From: Chromatiales bacterium
Lineage (GTDB): Bacteria > Pseudomonadota > Gammaproteobacteria > Granulosicoccales > Granulosicoccaceae
Length of the DNA: 36,138 bases
Direction of reading: 5' to 3'
Assembly: GCA_020631335.1 (NCBI GenBank)
Contig: JAHDHK010000020.1
Coordinates: 1 to 36,138 of the forward strand
The position numbers were made by a program, and so were the translations under genes. The stretch's first letter is position 1. Every line of letters begins with the position of its first letter. Under the pieces are notes generated by a model, which saw nothing but the letters and a program-made list of their open reading frames with translations, was not told where the DNA came from and made no database searches. This document shows positions 27,763-34,842 of this stretch, in pieces.

Positions 27763-27797
27763 ATTCGTGTTGAGAGCTTAAACCTCTCAACACGAAT
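27763..27797. terminator. 14-bp perfect hairpin between convergent genes
   Basis: Arms ATTCGTGTTGAGAG (27763-27776) and CTCTCAACACGAAT (27784-27797) are fully complementary with a seven-base loop. It lies between the formate dehydrogenase stop (27705) and the ligase stop (27808), as expected for a shared bidirectional terminator. Neither strand has a T-run after the stem, so it may act as a transcript end-protector or a REP-like element instead. Confidence 0.5.
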
Positions 27798-27807
27798 CGA
27801 AGCACCG

Positions 27808-28656
27808 TTATTCTTCGGGCCGTACCCGTAAAAACCGCGCAAAGCGCGGTTTGCCGCTTTGGGTTCTGCCCTGATAGCGAAAAGTAATTGTGGTACCGAT
27901 CGCAGGCGGAGTGACGCGTTGTTCATCGCTGAACCCGGTGCCGATTTTGAACTGTACACCGGTGCTGTCTTCAACGACCATGCTGCCGAGCATGTTTCTA
28001 TATTTTCCTTTTCCGGGCAGATGGCTCATTACGACGGCTTCAGCATCAGTATGGGTTTTAAACTTCAGTAAGCCGTAGTGGCGTCCTGCAAGGTAATCCA
28101 TGCCGTCTTTCTGCAGCATTAAACCTTCTGCACCCTCGCCTGTTATTTGTTGCAGAAGGGATTGCAGCGCTTTATGAGTGCTTATCTTTTGCTGCGGTAC
28201 CTGTTGTATCCAGTGGTCGGGTACATTGCGGAGAGTCTTGCCTAGAAATTCCTGCCGGTCGCTGAAGTGACCATCTGCATGCGGGGCATCGAACACCATA
28301 AACTTTACCGCTTTCCATGCAGTGTCATCGGGTTTGTGGTCGCGAATGGTTTGCATCAGTGCCTGAAACCGGCCTCGTCCTATCCATAACTCTCCGTCCA
28401 GTGCGATATCAGGCAGATTGTCAGTAAACCATTTCGGTGCGTGATAAATGTTGCCGCCGCGTGATAAAAAATGACGGCCATTCCACCAGGCCCGGGCACC
28501 GTCGTATTTTTCGCTTACCCAATACAGCGAAAGGTCAATCTGATTATGGAATTGTTCTGCAAGTACAAGCGAAGGCGAGCCGGAGGATTCCTTCGCGATG
28601 ATCGGGTTAGCCAGGCAAGTGGCGATGACTGCGGACAACATACTTCTGTAATACAT
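27808..28656 (-). CDS. Periplasmic ATP-dependent DNA ligase (Lig E type)
   Basis: Minimal ATP-dependent ligase that seals nicked DNA. It has 282 residues with an N-terminal signal-like segment (MLSAVIATCLANPIIA), as in the exported Lig E enzymes of Neisseria and several gammaproteobacteria. The adenylated lysine is Lys50 in EKYDGARA (motif I). Motif III is LDGELWIGR near 92, motif IV EGLMLQKD and motif V LLKFKTHTDAEAVV. A short OB domain follows, ending in RFARFLRVR. No DNA-binding or Ku-linked domain is fused. A role in extracellular or incoming DNA (uptake, biofilm) is inferred from the signal peptide. Start ATG 28656; ATG at codon 6 is equally possible. Confidence 0.88.
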   Translation of the reverse strand: MYYRSMLSAVIATCLANPIIAKESSGSPSLVLAEQFHNQIDLSLYWVSEKYDGARAWWNGRHFLSRGGNIYHAPKWFTDNLPDIALDGELWIGRGRFQALMQTIRDHKPDDTAWKAVKFMVFDAPHADGHFSDRQEFLGKTLRNVPDHWIQQVPQQKISTHKALQSLLQQITGEGAEGLMLQKDGMDYLAGRHYGLLKFKTHTDAEAVVMSHLPGKGKYRNMLGSMVVEDSTGVQFKIGTGFSDEQRVTPPAIGTTITFRYQGRTQSGKPRFARFLRVRPEE

Positions 28657-28798
28657 ACAACTACCCTGATACTTCGAATTGAAACTGCGTTAACCTTATT
28701 GTCGGTGTGTGCAATAAGTAAAACTGTTAAGGCGTTCTCAGATGCAGCTAAGCGTGCTGTTGCAGGTAAGCTGCGGTCACCGCATGGATGGAAATGCG

Positions 28799-29902
28799 CT
28801 AGTGGATTGAGTAATTCAGTTTCAAAGAAAACATCAGTACATCGTCTTTGAAACGCTGTGCTGTCATGCCGGTATACAGTACAGGAACATCACCCATAAA
28901 CTGCCTTCTCTGGTATTGGAGTGTGGCGCCAAAGTCCCAGTGGCTGTTTGTGAGTCTGGTTGCCTCAATAATTGCGGTTTGATTGTTCCTGAAGCTTTCC
29001 AGTCGACGACTGGAGAGACGCTGGTCTAGATCGCCTCTATTCAATTGCTGGTGGTACAGGGCAAAACTGGAGTGCCATCGCCCCTTCTTAACGGAATATT
29101 CAACGCCCACCCGATAAAATTTCGCTGTGTATGCAGTATCTCTTCCAGGTGATATGCCGTATTCGGACTCGATGGCCTGATCTGTAGGGTAGTTGCGTGT
29201 GAGTGAGACAATGTCACCACAGGGTTCGGTTTGAGTCAGGCGCCCGCCGTTGTTGTTAAAATCAAAATCATAGTTGCAATTGCCATTGCTGATAGATCCG
29301 CTGGTACCGCTGTTTGTTGTTTGCAAAAAGCCGGCGGCCGAATGCAAAGATAACGCGCTGGTAGCAGACAACGGGATGGTAAAGACAAAACCTGAGTGAA
29401 GGGTATAGTCTCTCGGGTTATCTATCTTCAGGTTCCTGACGGTGCTATCACCAATAGTGGTAAACGAATTTTTAGTCAGTGACCGGGCGAAATTAGTGGT
29501 CAGCCCGAACTCAATTGTGCTGCGACGGTTTAATCGCTGTCGGGTGATAAATTCAATCCGATTGAGCGTGTACTGATCGCGAAGTGACGTAAAGTCTAAT
29601 CTGGAGAAACCGGAATGCAGCGCCAGCTTGTCTGAAATCTGCCAGTCGATACCGAATTTGTGTGCCTGGAATCTTCCCCGTTTTACAGGGACTGCTAACC
29701 CGCCATCCGGCAGGTTAGGGCTGTGGTCTACCGTTTTTCCGACGGTTCGGGCTTCAGCGGAAAGACTGATTCCCCCGGCAGGTAGAAGCCGCTCCGATAG
29801 CATACCCGCCGCTGCCGCCGATGTTTGGCTCAGCAGTGCCAGTAAAGCGATAAGCAGTCGACTCAGGTATCGTCGCTTAGTCCGCTCTGGATACGTAACC
29901 AC
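28799..29902 (-). CDS. Predicted outer-membrane beta-barrel protein, unknown function
   Basis: Not recognised. From GTG 29902 it has about 367 residues. A basic start (ERTKRRYLSR) leads into a hydrophobic stretch and AAAAG, a likely Sec signal peptide. The rest is rich in alternating polar/hydrophobic segments with Tyr, Phe, Ser and Asn (for example YTLNRIEFITRQ and TIEFGLTTNFA), typical of beta strands, and ends LMFSLKLNYSIH, a plausible barrel terminus. Cys-containing loops (NGNCNYDFDF, EPCGD) could form a disulfide. The frame stays open to 29968, but the upstream lipoprotein gene ends at 29877, so the later start gives a 26-base overlap and probable translational coupling. Confidence 0.65.
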   Translation of the reverse strand: MVTYPERTKRRYLSRLLIALLALLSQTSAAAAGMLSERLLPAGGISLSAEARTVGKTVDHSPNLPDGGLAVPVKRGRFQAHKFGIDWQISDKLALHSGFSRLDFTSLRDQYTLNRIEFITRQRLNRRSTIEFGLTTNFARSLTKNSFTTIGDSTVRNLKIDNPRDYTLHSGFVFTIPLSATSALSLHSAAGFLQTTNSGTSGSISNGNCNYDFDFNNNGGRLTQTEPCGDIVSLTRNYPTDQAIESEYGISPGRDTAYTAKFYRVGVEYSVKKGRWHSSFALYHQQLNRGDLDQRLSSRRLESFRNNQTAIIEATRLTNSHWDFGATLQYQRRQFMGDVPVLYTGMTAQRFKDDVLMFSLKLNYSIH

Positions 29903-31331
29903 GTAATCCGTATCCGGTAACCGATTCAGCGGCATTGGTGACAGTGTATTCGAGTGCGCCGGTCTCATTCCCTCTGTCAGTGACAGAAAATCTCACCCCT
30001 GAAATCACGACCGTCATCTGATAGTTGCCGTACTCATAAAGCAGCTCATTCTGGTTGGCTTCGCGAAGTTTTCTATTGACATCTCTGAAGTCAAATATAA
30101 AACCACCGTTGTCACTGCTGGCGAGATGCTGCTTGTTTGCAAGTAGAGATACATCGGTAACAATGCCTTGCTTGTTGACAGCGCGAGCATTAATTATCGA
30201 ACCGGGCGGCACTTCTACATCTATGGTAGTGCTTCCTTCAGCATGCATAGAAAGTTTTACCCCTGACAGGGTTGCTGAAACCATTCTATTGTCACTGGTT
30301 GATTTGAATTCTACAGCGACGTCTACCGTCGCTTTATCCATTGGCTTTTTGATAGAGAAAGCTTCGTTTGCAATGTAGACCGTCTCTATCCAGTCCAGGT
30401 TGAACCGGGCCTGGTGGTAACCAAAGAACGTTGTGGGGTTCTGGAGTTGATCCAATGTATAAAATGTAGTGTCTCTGTAGGTTTCATAGGCTAACAGTGG
30501 GGCATGTTTATCTATTGAAAAGGCGTATGGGGTTTCACTGGCCGCACCGGTTGTGACAGATTCCAGTTCAGCCAGGTTACTGCTTTGGTCGATTTCGGTG
30601 TTTTTCTCAGCAAGTGCCGTTGATAACTGTGCTTCACTCGTCGGTGTTTGTGCCAGTGCCGGTGCAGTAACCAGTAGCTGCTGATTAAGCATGCTGATTA
30701 TGGTGTTGGTGTCATTGTTGAGATCTATCGATGATCCGCTGCGCAACATGTTCGCAAGCTCACCGGTAACAGTGGCATAGTCGTCAGCGCTGGTCGTGAA
30801 CTGTGCCACCAGTTGATGGATCTTTGCATTGGCCTTCAACAGCGGCAGATTGCCTATAGGGTTGCTCGAAAGTGCTACGCCGGGTATACCGAGAGAGTCA
30901 GTCAGTGTTCGTTCAGACGCAGCGTAAGTTTGTTCATTGAAGACACCACCGGAAGTTGACATCTTAGCGGCAACCGTAGTGAGTGGGGTGATGTATCGTG
31001 ACTTTGCGGGACCCTGCAACTCGCCAATAAAAGGTACTCCCCCGGATACGCTGTTTTCATCAAACCCGACATCGCTACCACCTCTGACGGTAATCAGTTG
31101 CGTATGCTTCGGGCAGGTGAACAAGCCTGCTGCGGTGGTTTGACCATTTCGGACTCCATCGCAAAATACAGTGGCATTGACCACGTATCCGTCAATGGCC
31201 TGATGAACGCTCAGATCGCTGTTTGAATGAATCTCAACGCCACGATCTGAGCCCGAGCCGCAGGCGGCGAGAAAGAAGACGCCAACAAGGGAAAGGAAAC
31301 ATCTAAAATGAGAAGTACGTACACTTTGCAA
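29877..31331 (-). CDS. Predicted outer-membrane lipoprotein, unknown function
   Basis: Family not named with certainty. It has 484 residues with a lipoprotein signal peptide: hydrophobic 12-21 and lipobox LAAC with Cys24 as the lipidation site. The +2 residue is Gly, so outer-membrane sorting is expected. The segment IDGYVVNATVFCDGVRNG then AAGLFTCP and RYITPLTTVAA is a pattern I have seen in surface lipoproteins of marine gammaproteobacteria with carboxypeptidase-regulatory-like repeats. The middle is helical, and the C-terminal 200 residues look beta-rich. TTG 31331 is the start, supported by AAGGA about nine bases upstream. It overlaps the beta-barrel gene downstream, so the pair probably forms one outer-membrane unit. 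Confidence 0.72.
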   Translation of the reverse strand: MQSVRTSHFRCFLSLVGVFFLAACGSGSDRGVEIHSNSDLSVHQAIDGYVVNATVFCDGVRNGQTTAAGLFTCPKHTQLITVRGGSDVGFDENSVSGGVPFIGELQGPAKSRYITPLTTVAAKMSTSGGVFNEQTYAASERTLTDSLGIPGVALSSNPIGNLPLLKANAKIHQLVAQFTTSADDYATVTGELANMLRSGSSIDLNNDTNTIISMLNQQLLVTAPALAQTPTSEAQLSTALAEKNTEIDQSSNLAELESVTTGAASETPYAFSIDKHAPLLAYETYRDTTFYTLDQLQNPTTFFGYHQARFNLDWIETVYIANEAFSIKKPMDKATVDVAVEFKSTSDNRMVSATLSGVKLSMHAEGSTTIDVEVPPGSIINARAVNKQGIVTDVSLLANKQHLASSDNGGFIFDFRDVNRKLREANQNELLYEYGNYQMTVVISGVRFSVTDRGNETGALEYTVTNAAESVTGYGLRGYVSRAD

Positions 31332-31653
31332 GGCTACTATCCTTTTTAACTGCTACACACTGCATATATCTACCAGTGGATACACAAGTTTAAGGTTCAA
31401 TGCCTCACTTTGTGGTTTCGTTTTATTTCTGTTGCGTGTCTGGCGGGTTTTAGGCGTGGGTGGGATGCCTGACAAGTGAATGGCAGCTAAAACTGTCTTG
31501 CTGACACCAGGGTATGAGCCTGTGTGATCAGGGGGTTAGCGGTTTTTGTGATGTTGTTGTTTTGACAGTGGTCTGATTCGACACTTGAAAAACGATACTG
31601 TATCACCGAGGTGTTATCCGGACAGTAAAGCGAACATCGACTGGCGGGATGGG
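31332..31653. other. Intergenic region between sucD and the lipoprotein gene
   Basis: About 320 bases (376 to the sucD stop) with no credible gene. It contains the leftward promoter of the lipoprotein gene, which I cannot place. The DNA near 31380-31450 and 31530-31570 is T-rich with no clear structure. The hairpin at its right end is listed separately. Confidence 0.4.
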
Positions 31654-31684
31654 CTCAAACTGACCGGTAACCGGTCAGTTTGAG
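31654..31684 (-). terminator. Near-perfect palindrome, likely sucCD terminator
   Basis: CTCAAACTGACCGGT (31654-31668) and its complement (31670-31684) flank a single A, giving a stem of about 13 bp with a five-base loop. It lies 24 bases after the sucD stop. The stem is edged by AAAC/GTTT, so a short U-tract is inside the 3' arm, but none follows. Confidence 0.55.
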
Positions 31685-31707
31685 GTCTATAGCATTGCTT
31701 AACAGGC

Positions 31708-32619
31708 TTAGCCGATCGCCTTAAGTAGTGTCTCACCAAGTTTTGCGGGTGACGGCGAAACAACGATGCCCGCATCTTCCATGGCAGCGATCTTGTCTTC
31801 AGCGCCACCTTTGCCACCGGAGATTACTGCACCGGCATGACCCATGGTGCGTCCCGGAGGGGCGGTGCGTCCGGCGATAAAACCGGCCATCGGTTTCTTG
31901 CGACCTTTAGCTGCCTGCTCTTTCAACCACTCGGAGGCATCTTCCTCTGCTGAGCCGCCGATCTCGCCAATCATGATGATTGATTCGGTTTCATCGTCAT
32001 CGAGAAACAAGTCGAGTACATCTATAAATTCGGTACCCTTGACCGGGTCACCGCCAATACCCACCGCGGTGGTTTGTCCAAGACCTGCTGTTGAGGTTTG
32101 ATAAACCGCCTCGTAAGTCAGTGTGCCGGAGCGTGATACCACACCCACAGAACCTTTCTTGAAGATGGTGCCAGGCATAATGCCGATTTTGCATTCCTGC
32201 GGTGTCAGGATTCCCGGGCAGTTCGGACCCACCAGGCGCGAGTTGGAATCCTGCAGGCGTGCTTTTACGTTGACCATGTCACGTACAGGCACCCCTTCAG
32301 TAATGCATATGATGAGTGGTATCTCTGCATCTATGGCTTCGATGATTGCGCTGGCTGCACCTGCGGGTGGCACGTACACGACCGATGCATCGGCACCTGT
32401 TTCTGCTTTGCCTTCTTTTACTGTAGCAAATACAGGCAGCTCGGTGCCCTTTGCATCACCGTTTTCACAAGTCCACGTGCTGCCACCCTTCTTCGGATGA
32501 ATGCCGCCGACCATCTGTGAACCATGATAGGCGAGTGCCTGTTCGGTATGGAAGGTTCCGGTGTTTCCGGTCAGGCCCTGTACCAGTACTTTTGTGTCTT
32601 TATTGATCAGTATTGACAT
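31708..32619 (-). CDS. sucD: Succinyl-CoA synthetase alpha subunit
   Basis: ADP/GDP-forming succinate-CoA ligase alpha chain of the TCA cycle. It has 303 residues (E. coli 289). The phosphohistidine is His261 in [17 protein letters not shown], the CoA-binding start is [13 protein letters not shown], and [11 protein letters not shown] and [13 protein letters not shown] are in place. A nine-residue insertion (around [12 protein letters not shown], residues 47-58) compared with E. coli resembles the variant I associate with alphaproteobacteria. Malate-CoA ligase MtkB is a relative, but the sequence reads as SucD. Five bases separate it from sucC upstream. No sucAB, lpd or mdh adjoins. Confidence 0.95.
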   Translation of the reverse strand: MSILINKDTKVLVQGLTGNTGTFHTEQALAYHGSQMVGGIHPKKGGSTWTCENGDAKGTELPVFATVKEGKAETGADASVVYVPPAGAASAIIEAIDAEIPLIICITEGVPVRDMVNVKARLQDSNSRLVGPNCPGILTPQECKIGIMPGTIFKKGSVGVVSRSGTLTYEAVYQTSTAGLGQTTAVGIGGDPVKGTEFIDVLDLFLDDDETESIIMIGEIGGSAEEDASEWLKEQAAKGRKKPMAGFIAGRTAPPGRTMGHAGAVISGGKGGAEDKIAAMEDAGIVVSPSPAKLGETLLKAIG

Positions 32620-32624
32620 GTGGC

Positions 32625-33818
32625 TTACCCCTTAACCGCTTTAACTATTTTCTGTGCAGCATCGTCAAGGTCATCGGCGGCGATGACATTGAGTCCGCTT
32701 TGATTAATGATGTCTTTACCCTCTTGCACCTTGGTGCCTTCCAGTCTTACGACCAGTGGTACGTTGAGTCCGACCTCCTGCACAGCGGTAACCACTCCCT
32801 CTGCAATGACATCACAGCGCATAATGCCGCCGAATATGTTAACCAGAATGCCTTTGACATTAGGGTCTGAGGTAATGATTTTGAATGCGGCGGTGACTTT
32901 TTCTGTGGTCGCACCACCACCGACATCGAGAAAGTTGGCTGGTTCTGCTCCGTAGAGTTTAATGATGTCCATCGTGGCCATCGCGAGGCCCGCACCATTA
33001 ACCATGCAGCCGATGTCGCCATCGAGTGCGATATAGGCCAGATCGTACTTGGATGCTTCTATCTCTTTGTCGTCTTCTTCGGTCTCGTCTCTGAGCTCAA
33101 CCACATCAGGGTGGCGGAAGAGTGCGTTGTTGTCGAAAGATACTTTAGCGTCCAGAACGCGAAGGTGTCCGTCTTTGAGGATAACCAGCGGGTTGACTTC
33201 CAGCAGGCTCATGTCGCTGTCATAAAAAGCCTTATATAAAGTCGGGAATAGTGACTTTCCGTCTTCCGCGGCAACACCGTCCAATTCATAGGCGGCACTG
33301 AGCTTTGCCACATCTTCATCGGTGATGCCGTCTACAGGGTCGATTCCAATGGTATGTATTTTTTCCGGTGTGTCGTGCGCTACTGCTTCGATATCCATAC
33401 CGCCTTCGGTTGAGGCAACAAAAGAAATCTGGCTGGTTTCGCGGTCGACCAGAATAGACAGATAAAGCTCTTTGTCGATATCGGCACCGTCTTCTATATA
33501 CAGGCGGTTAACCTGCTTGCCATCAGGCCCTGTCTGATTGGTGACCAGTGTATTTCCGAACATTTCCCGGGCGTTGGATTTTGCCTCATCTGCAGAAAAA
33601 CTGACGCGAACGCCACCTTTGGCGTCAGCGGGCAGTTCTTTGAATTTACCTTTGCCTCTGCCACCTGCGTGGATCTGGCTTTTCACTACGTACACAGGGC
33701 CGGGGAGCGCATCGATGGCAGCGTCGATACCGTCGGCGGCGAGAATGGGCTCGCCCCTGGAAACCGGGACGCCGAAACCCGCCAGCAGCTTTTTGGCCTG
33801 GTACTCATGGATGTTCAT
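32625..33818 (-). CDS. sucC: Succinyl-CoA synthetase beta subunit
   Basis: Nucleotide-binding chain of succinate-CoA ligase. It has 397 residues (E. coli 388). The ATP-grasp start [36 protein letters not shown] (nucleotide site), LEVNPLVI with the metal residues, [16 protein letters not shown] and [15 protein letters not shown] are all present. Start ATG 33818; the nearest purine-rich element (GGAGA) is about 12 bases away, so initiation may be weak. sucCD stands alone here, while in most proteobacteria it is part of sucABCD or mdh-sucCD. A role beside oxalate metabolism is only suggested by position. Confidence 0.95.
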   Translation of the reverse strand: MNIHEYQAKKLLAGFGVPVSRGEPILAADGIDAAIDALPGPVYVVKSQIHAGGRGKGKFKELPADAKGGVRVSFSADEAKSNAREMFGNTLVTNQTGPDGKQVNRLYIEDGADIDKELYLSILVDRETSQISFVASTEGGMDIEAVAHDTPEKIHTIGIDPVDGITDEDVAKLSAAYELDGVAAEDGKSLFPTLYKAFYDSDMSLLEVNPLVILKDGHLRVLDAKVSFDNNALFRHPDVVELRDETEEDDKEIEASKYDLAYIALDGDIGCMVNGAGLAMATMDIIKLYGAEPANFLDVGGGATTEKVTAAFKIITSDPNVKGILVNIFGGIMRCDVIAEGVVTAVQEVGLNVPLVVRLEGTKVQEGKDIINQSGLNVIAADDLDDAAQKIVKAVKG

Positions 33819-33918
33819 GTGGGGATAAGTCTCCGTTGAGAATATTAGTGAAATAGAAGGTAGGAAAGAATCGAATCCACGGGGTTGCGGGATTTCGGTA
33901 TACAGGGAGGATAGAACA

Positions 33919-33924
33919 ATTATA
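33919..33924 (-). promoter_or_regulatory. Candidate sucCD -10 element
   Basis: A perfect TATAAT on the minus strand about 95 bases upstream of sucC. The -35 at the proper distance is poor, so activation may be needed. It is divergent from the gntR promoter. Confidence 0.4.
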
Positions 33925-33967
33925 TCCCAGTCACGCGCAGCGATCTAAAAATGCTTGCTGGCGGGAC

Positions 33968-33995
33968 TTGACTCGAACGGTGGTTGGAGTATTGT
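33968..33995 (+). promoter_or_regulatory. Candidate gntR promoter
   Basis: TTGACT (33968-33973) and TATTGT (33990-33995) are spaced by 16 bases. This would start transcription near 34002, just at the palindrome. The TTG of the -35 is the first possible start codon of the frame, which is one reason to place the true start later. Confidence 0.45.
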
Positions 33996-34003
33996 ACGAG
34001 GTA

Positions 34004-34017
34004 TGTGGTATACCACA
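34004..34017. promoter_or_regulatory. GntR/FCD-type operator (14-bp palindrome)
   Basis: TGTGGTATACCACA is a perfect palindrome with the core TGGTATACCA typical of FCD-group GntR operators. It follows the -10 by eight bases and precedes the GTG start by ten, so binding would block transcription of gntR itself. It is about 90 bases from the sucC -10. Confidence 0.6.
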
Positions 34018-34027
34018 AAGGTCGAGG

Positions 34028-34753
34028 GTGCAGAAAAAATCCGCTAAAACACAGATTAAACTGCGGCCGGTAGCGGCCAGCTACTCGTTGAAAGATCACA
34101 TTTACCCTGTGTTGAAGTCAGCGATTATGGATATGGATATCTATAGCGCCGACACCAACCTGCGGCTGGATGAGCGCGAGCTGGCAGAGCAGCTGCAAAT
34201 TTCGCGCACCCCGATTCGTGAGGCACTCGCCCGACTCGAGCAGGAAGGGTTCGTAGAGATCCGGCCGCGCAAAGGCGTGTACGTCCGGCCCAAAACACTC
34301 CCCGAGGTATTGGAAATAGTGGTGGTCTGGGCTGCGCTCGAAAGCATGGCCGCCAGACTGGTGACTCGGGTTGCCTCTGATCGGGAAATCGCCACGCTCA
34401 GAAAACTCGGAGTGAAACACAGCGCTGACTCAAAACGCGCTGACCTCGAAGAATACTCGGAAGCCAATATCAAATTTCATCAGCGGATACTCGAGTTGTC
34501 CGGCTGCACATTGCTGTCAGAAACTGCCGACCCGCTGCTGCAACACATGCATGCGGTCAGACGCCGGGCGATGCGTGAGAAAGATCGCATCAGTCGTTCG
34601 GTGGTGGATCATATGGCGATCATCGAAGCGATTGAAAACCGTGAAAGCGAATTGGCAGCGATGCTGGTCAGGGATCACACCATGAAGCTTCACGACCACA
34701 TCAAAACCACCTGGCAGGAACTGCAGGATGGCCAGAATAAACACACCCTGTAA
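34028..34753 (+). CDS. GntR-family regulator, FCD (FadR-like) subgroup
   Basis: Transcription regulator of about 241 residues. The N-terminal winged helix has the GntR signature LDERELAEQLQISRTPIREALARLEQEGFV; the all-helical FCD effector domain follows, with the metal-type Asp/His positions in EYSEANIKFHQRIL, H in MHAVRR and DHMAIIEAI, and DHTMKLHDH. Small carboxylates are the usual ligands. The frame is open from TTG 33968, but that TTG fits a -35 element and the operator lies inside; GTG 34028 with AAAGG and GAGG upstream is preferred. It is followed by oxc after 89 bases in the same direction, and is divergent from sucCD. Confidence 0.9.
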   Translation: MQKKSAKTQIKLRPVAASYSLKDHIYPVLKSAIMDMDIYSADTNLRLDERELAEQLQISRTPIREALARLEQEGFVEIRPRKGVYVRPKTLPEVLEIVVVWAALESMAARLVTRVASDREIATLRKLGVKHSADSKRADLEEYSEANIKFHQRILELSGCTLLSETADPLLQHMHAVRRRAMREKDRISRSVVDHMAIIEAIENRESELAAMLVRDHTMKLHDHIKTTWQELQDGQNKHTL

Positions 34754-34795
34754 TCCGGAGCAAAGTGTCACTGTGACCGTCAGGGCCTGATAAAC

Positions 34796-34820
34796 ACCAG
34801 CGTTGAAATACCAGCGTTGA
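34796..34820 (+). repeat. Tandem 11-bp direct repeat in the oxc leader
   Basis: ACCAGCGTTGA occurs at 34796-34806 and 34810-34820, start to start 14 bases. It may be a binding site or a small duplication. GTCAC-T-GTGAC at 34767-34777 is a short palindrome just upstream. Confidence 0.4.
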
Positions 34821-34842
34821 CGAACAACTGGAAGGAAAAACA

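Noticed and set aside
27706-27807. Mobile-element (MITE or IS end) remnant beginning with GTGTTGAAAAA
   Set aside because: No matching inverted end and no target duplication are visible nearby; the hairpin alone does not show mobility.
31708-33818. Malate-CoA ligase (mtkAB) of the serine cycle
   Set aside because: Considered because of nearby formate and hydroxyacid genes, but both chains read as ordinary SucC and SucD and no other serine-cycle marker (glyA, sgaA, ppc, mcl) is present.
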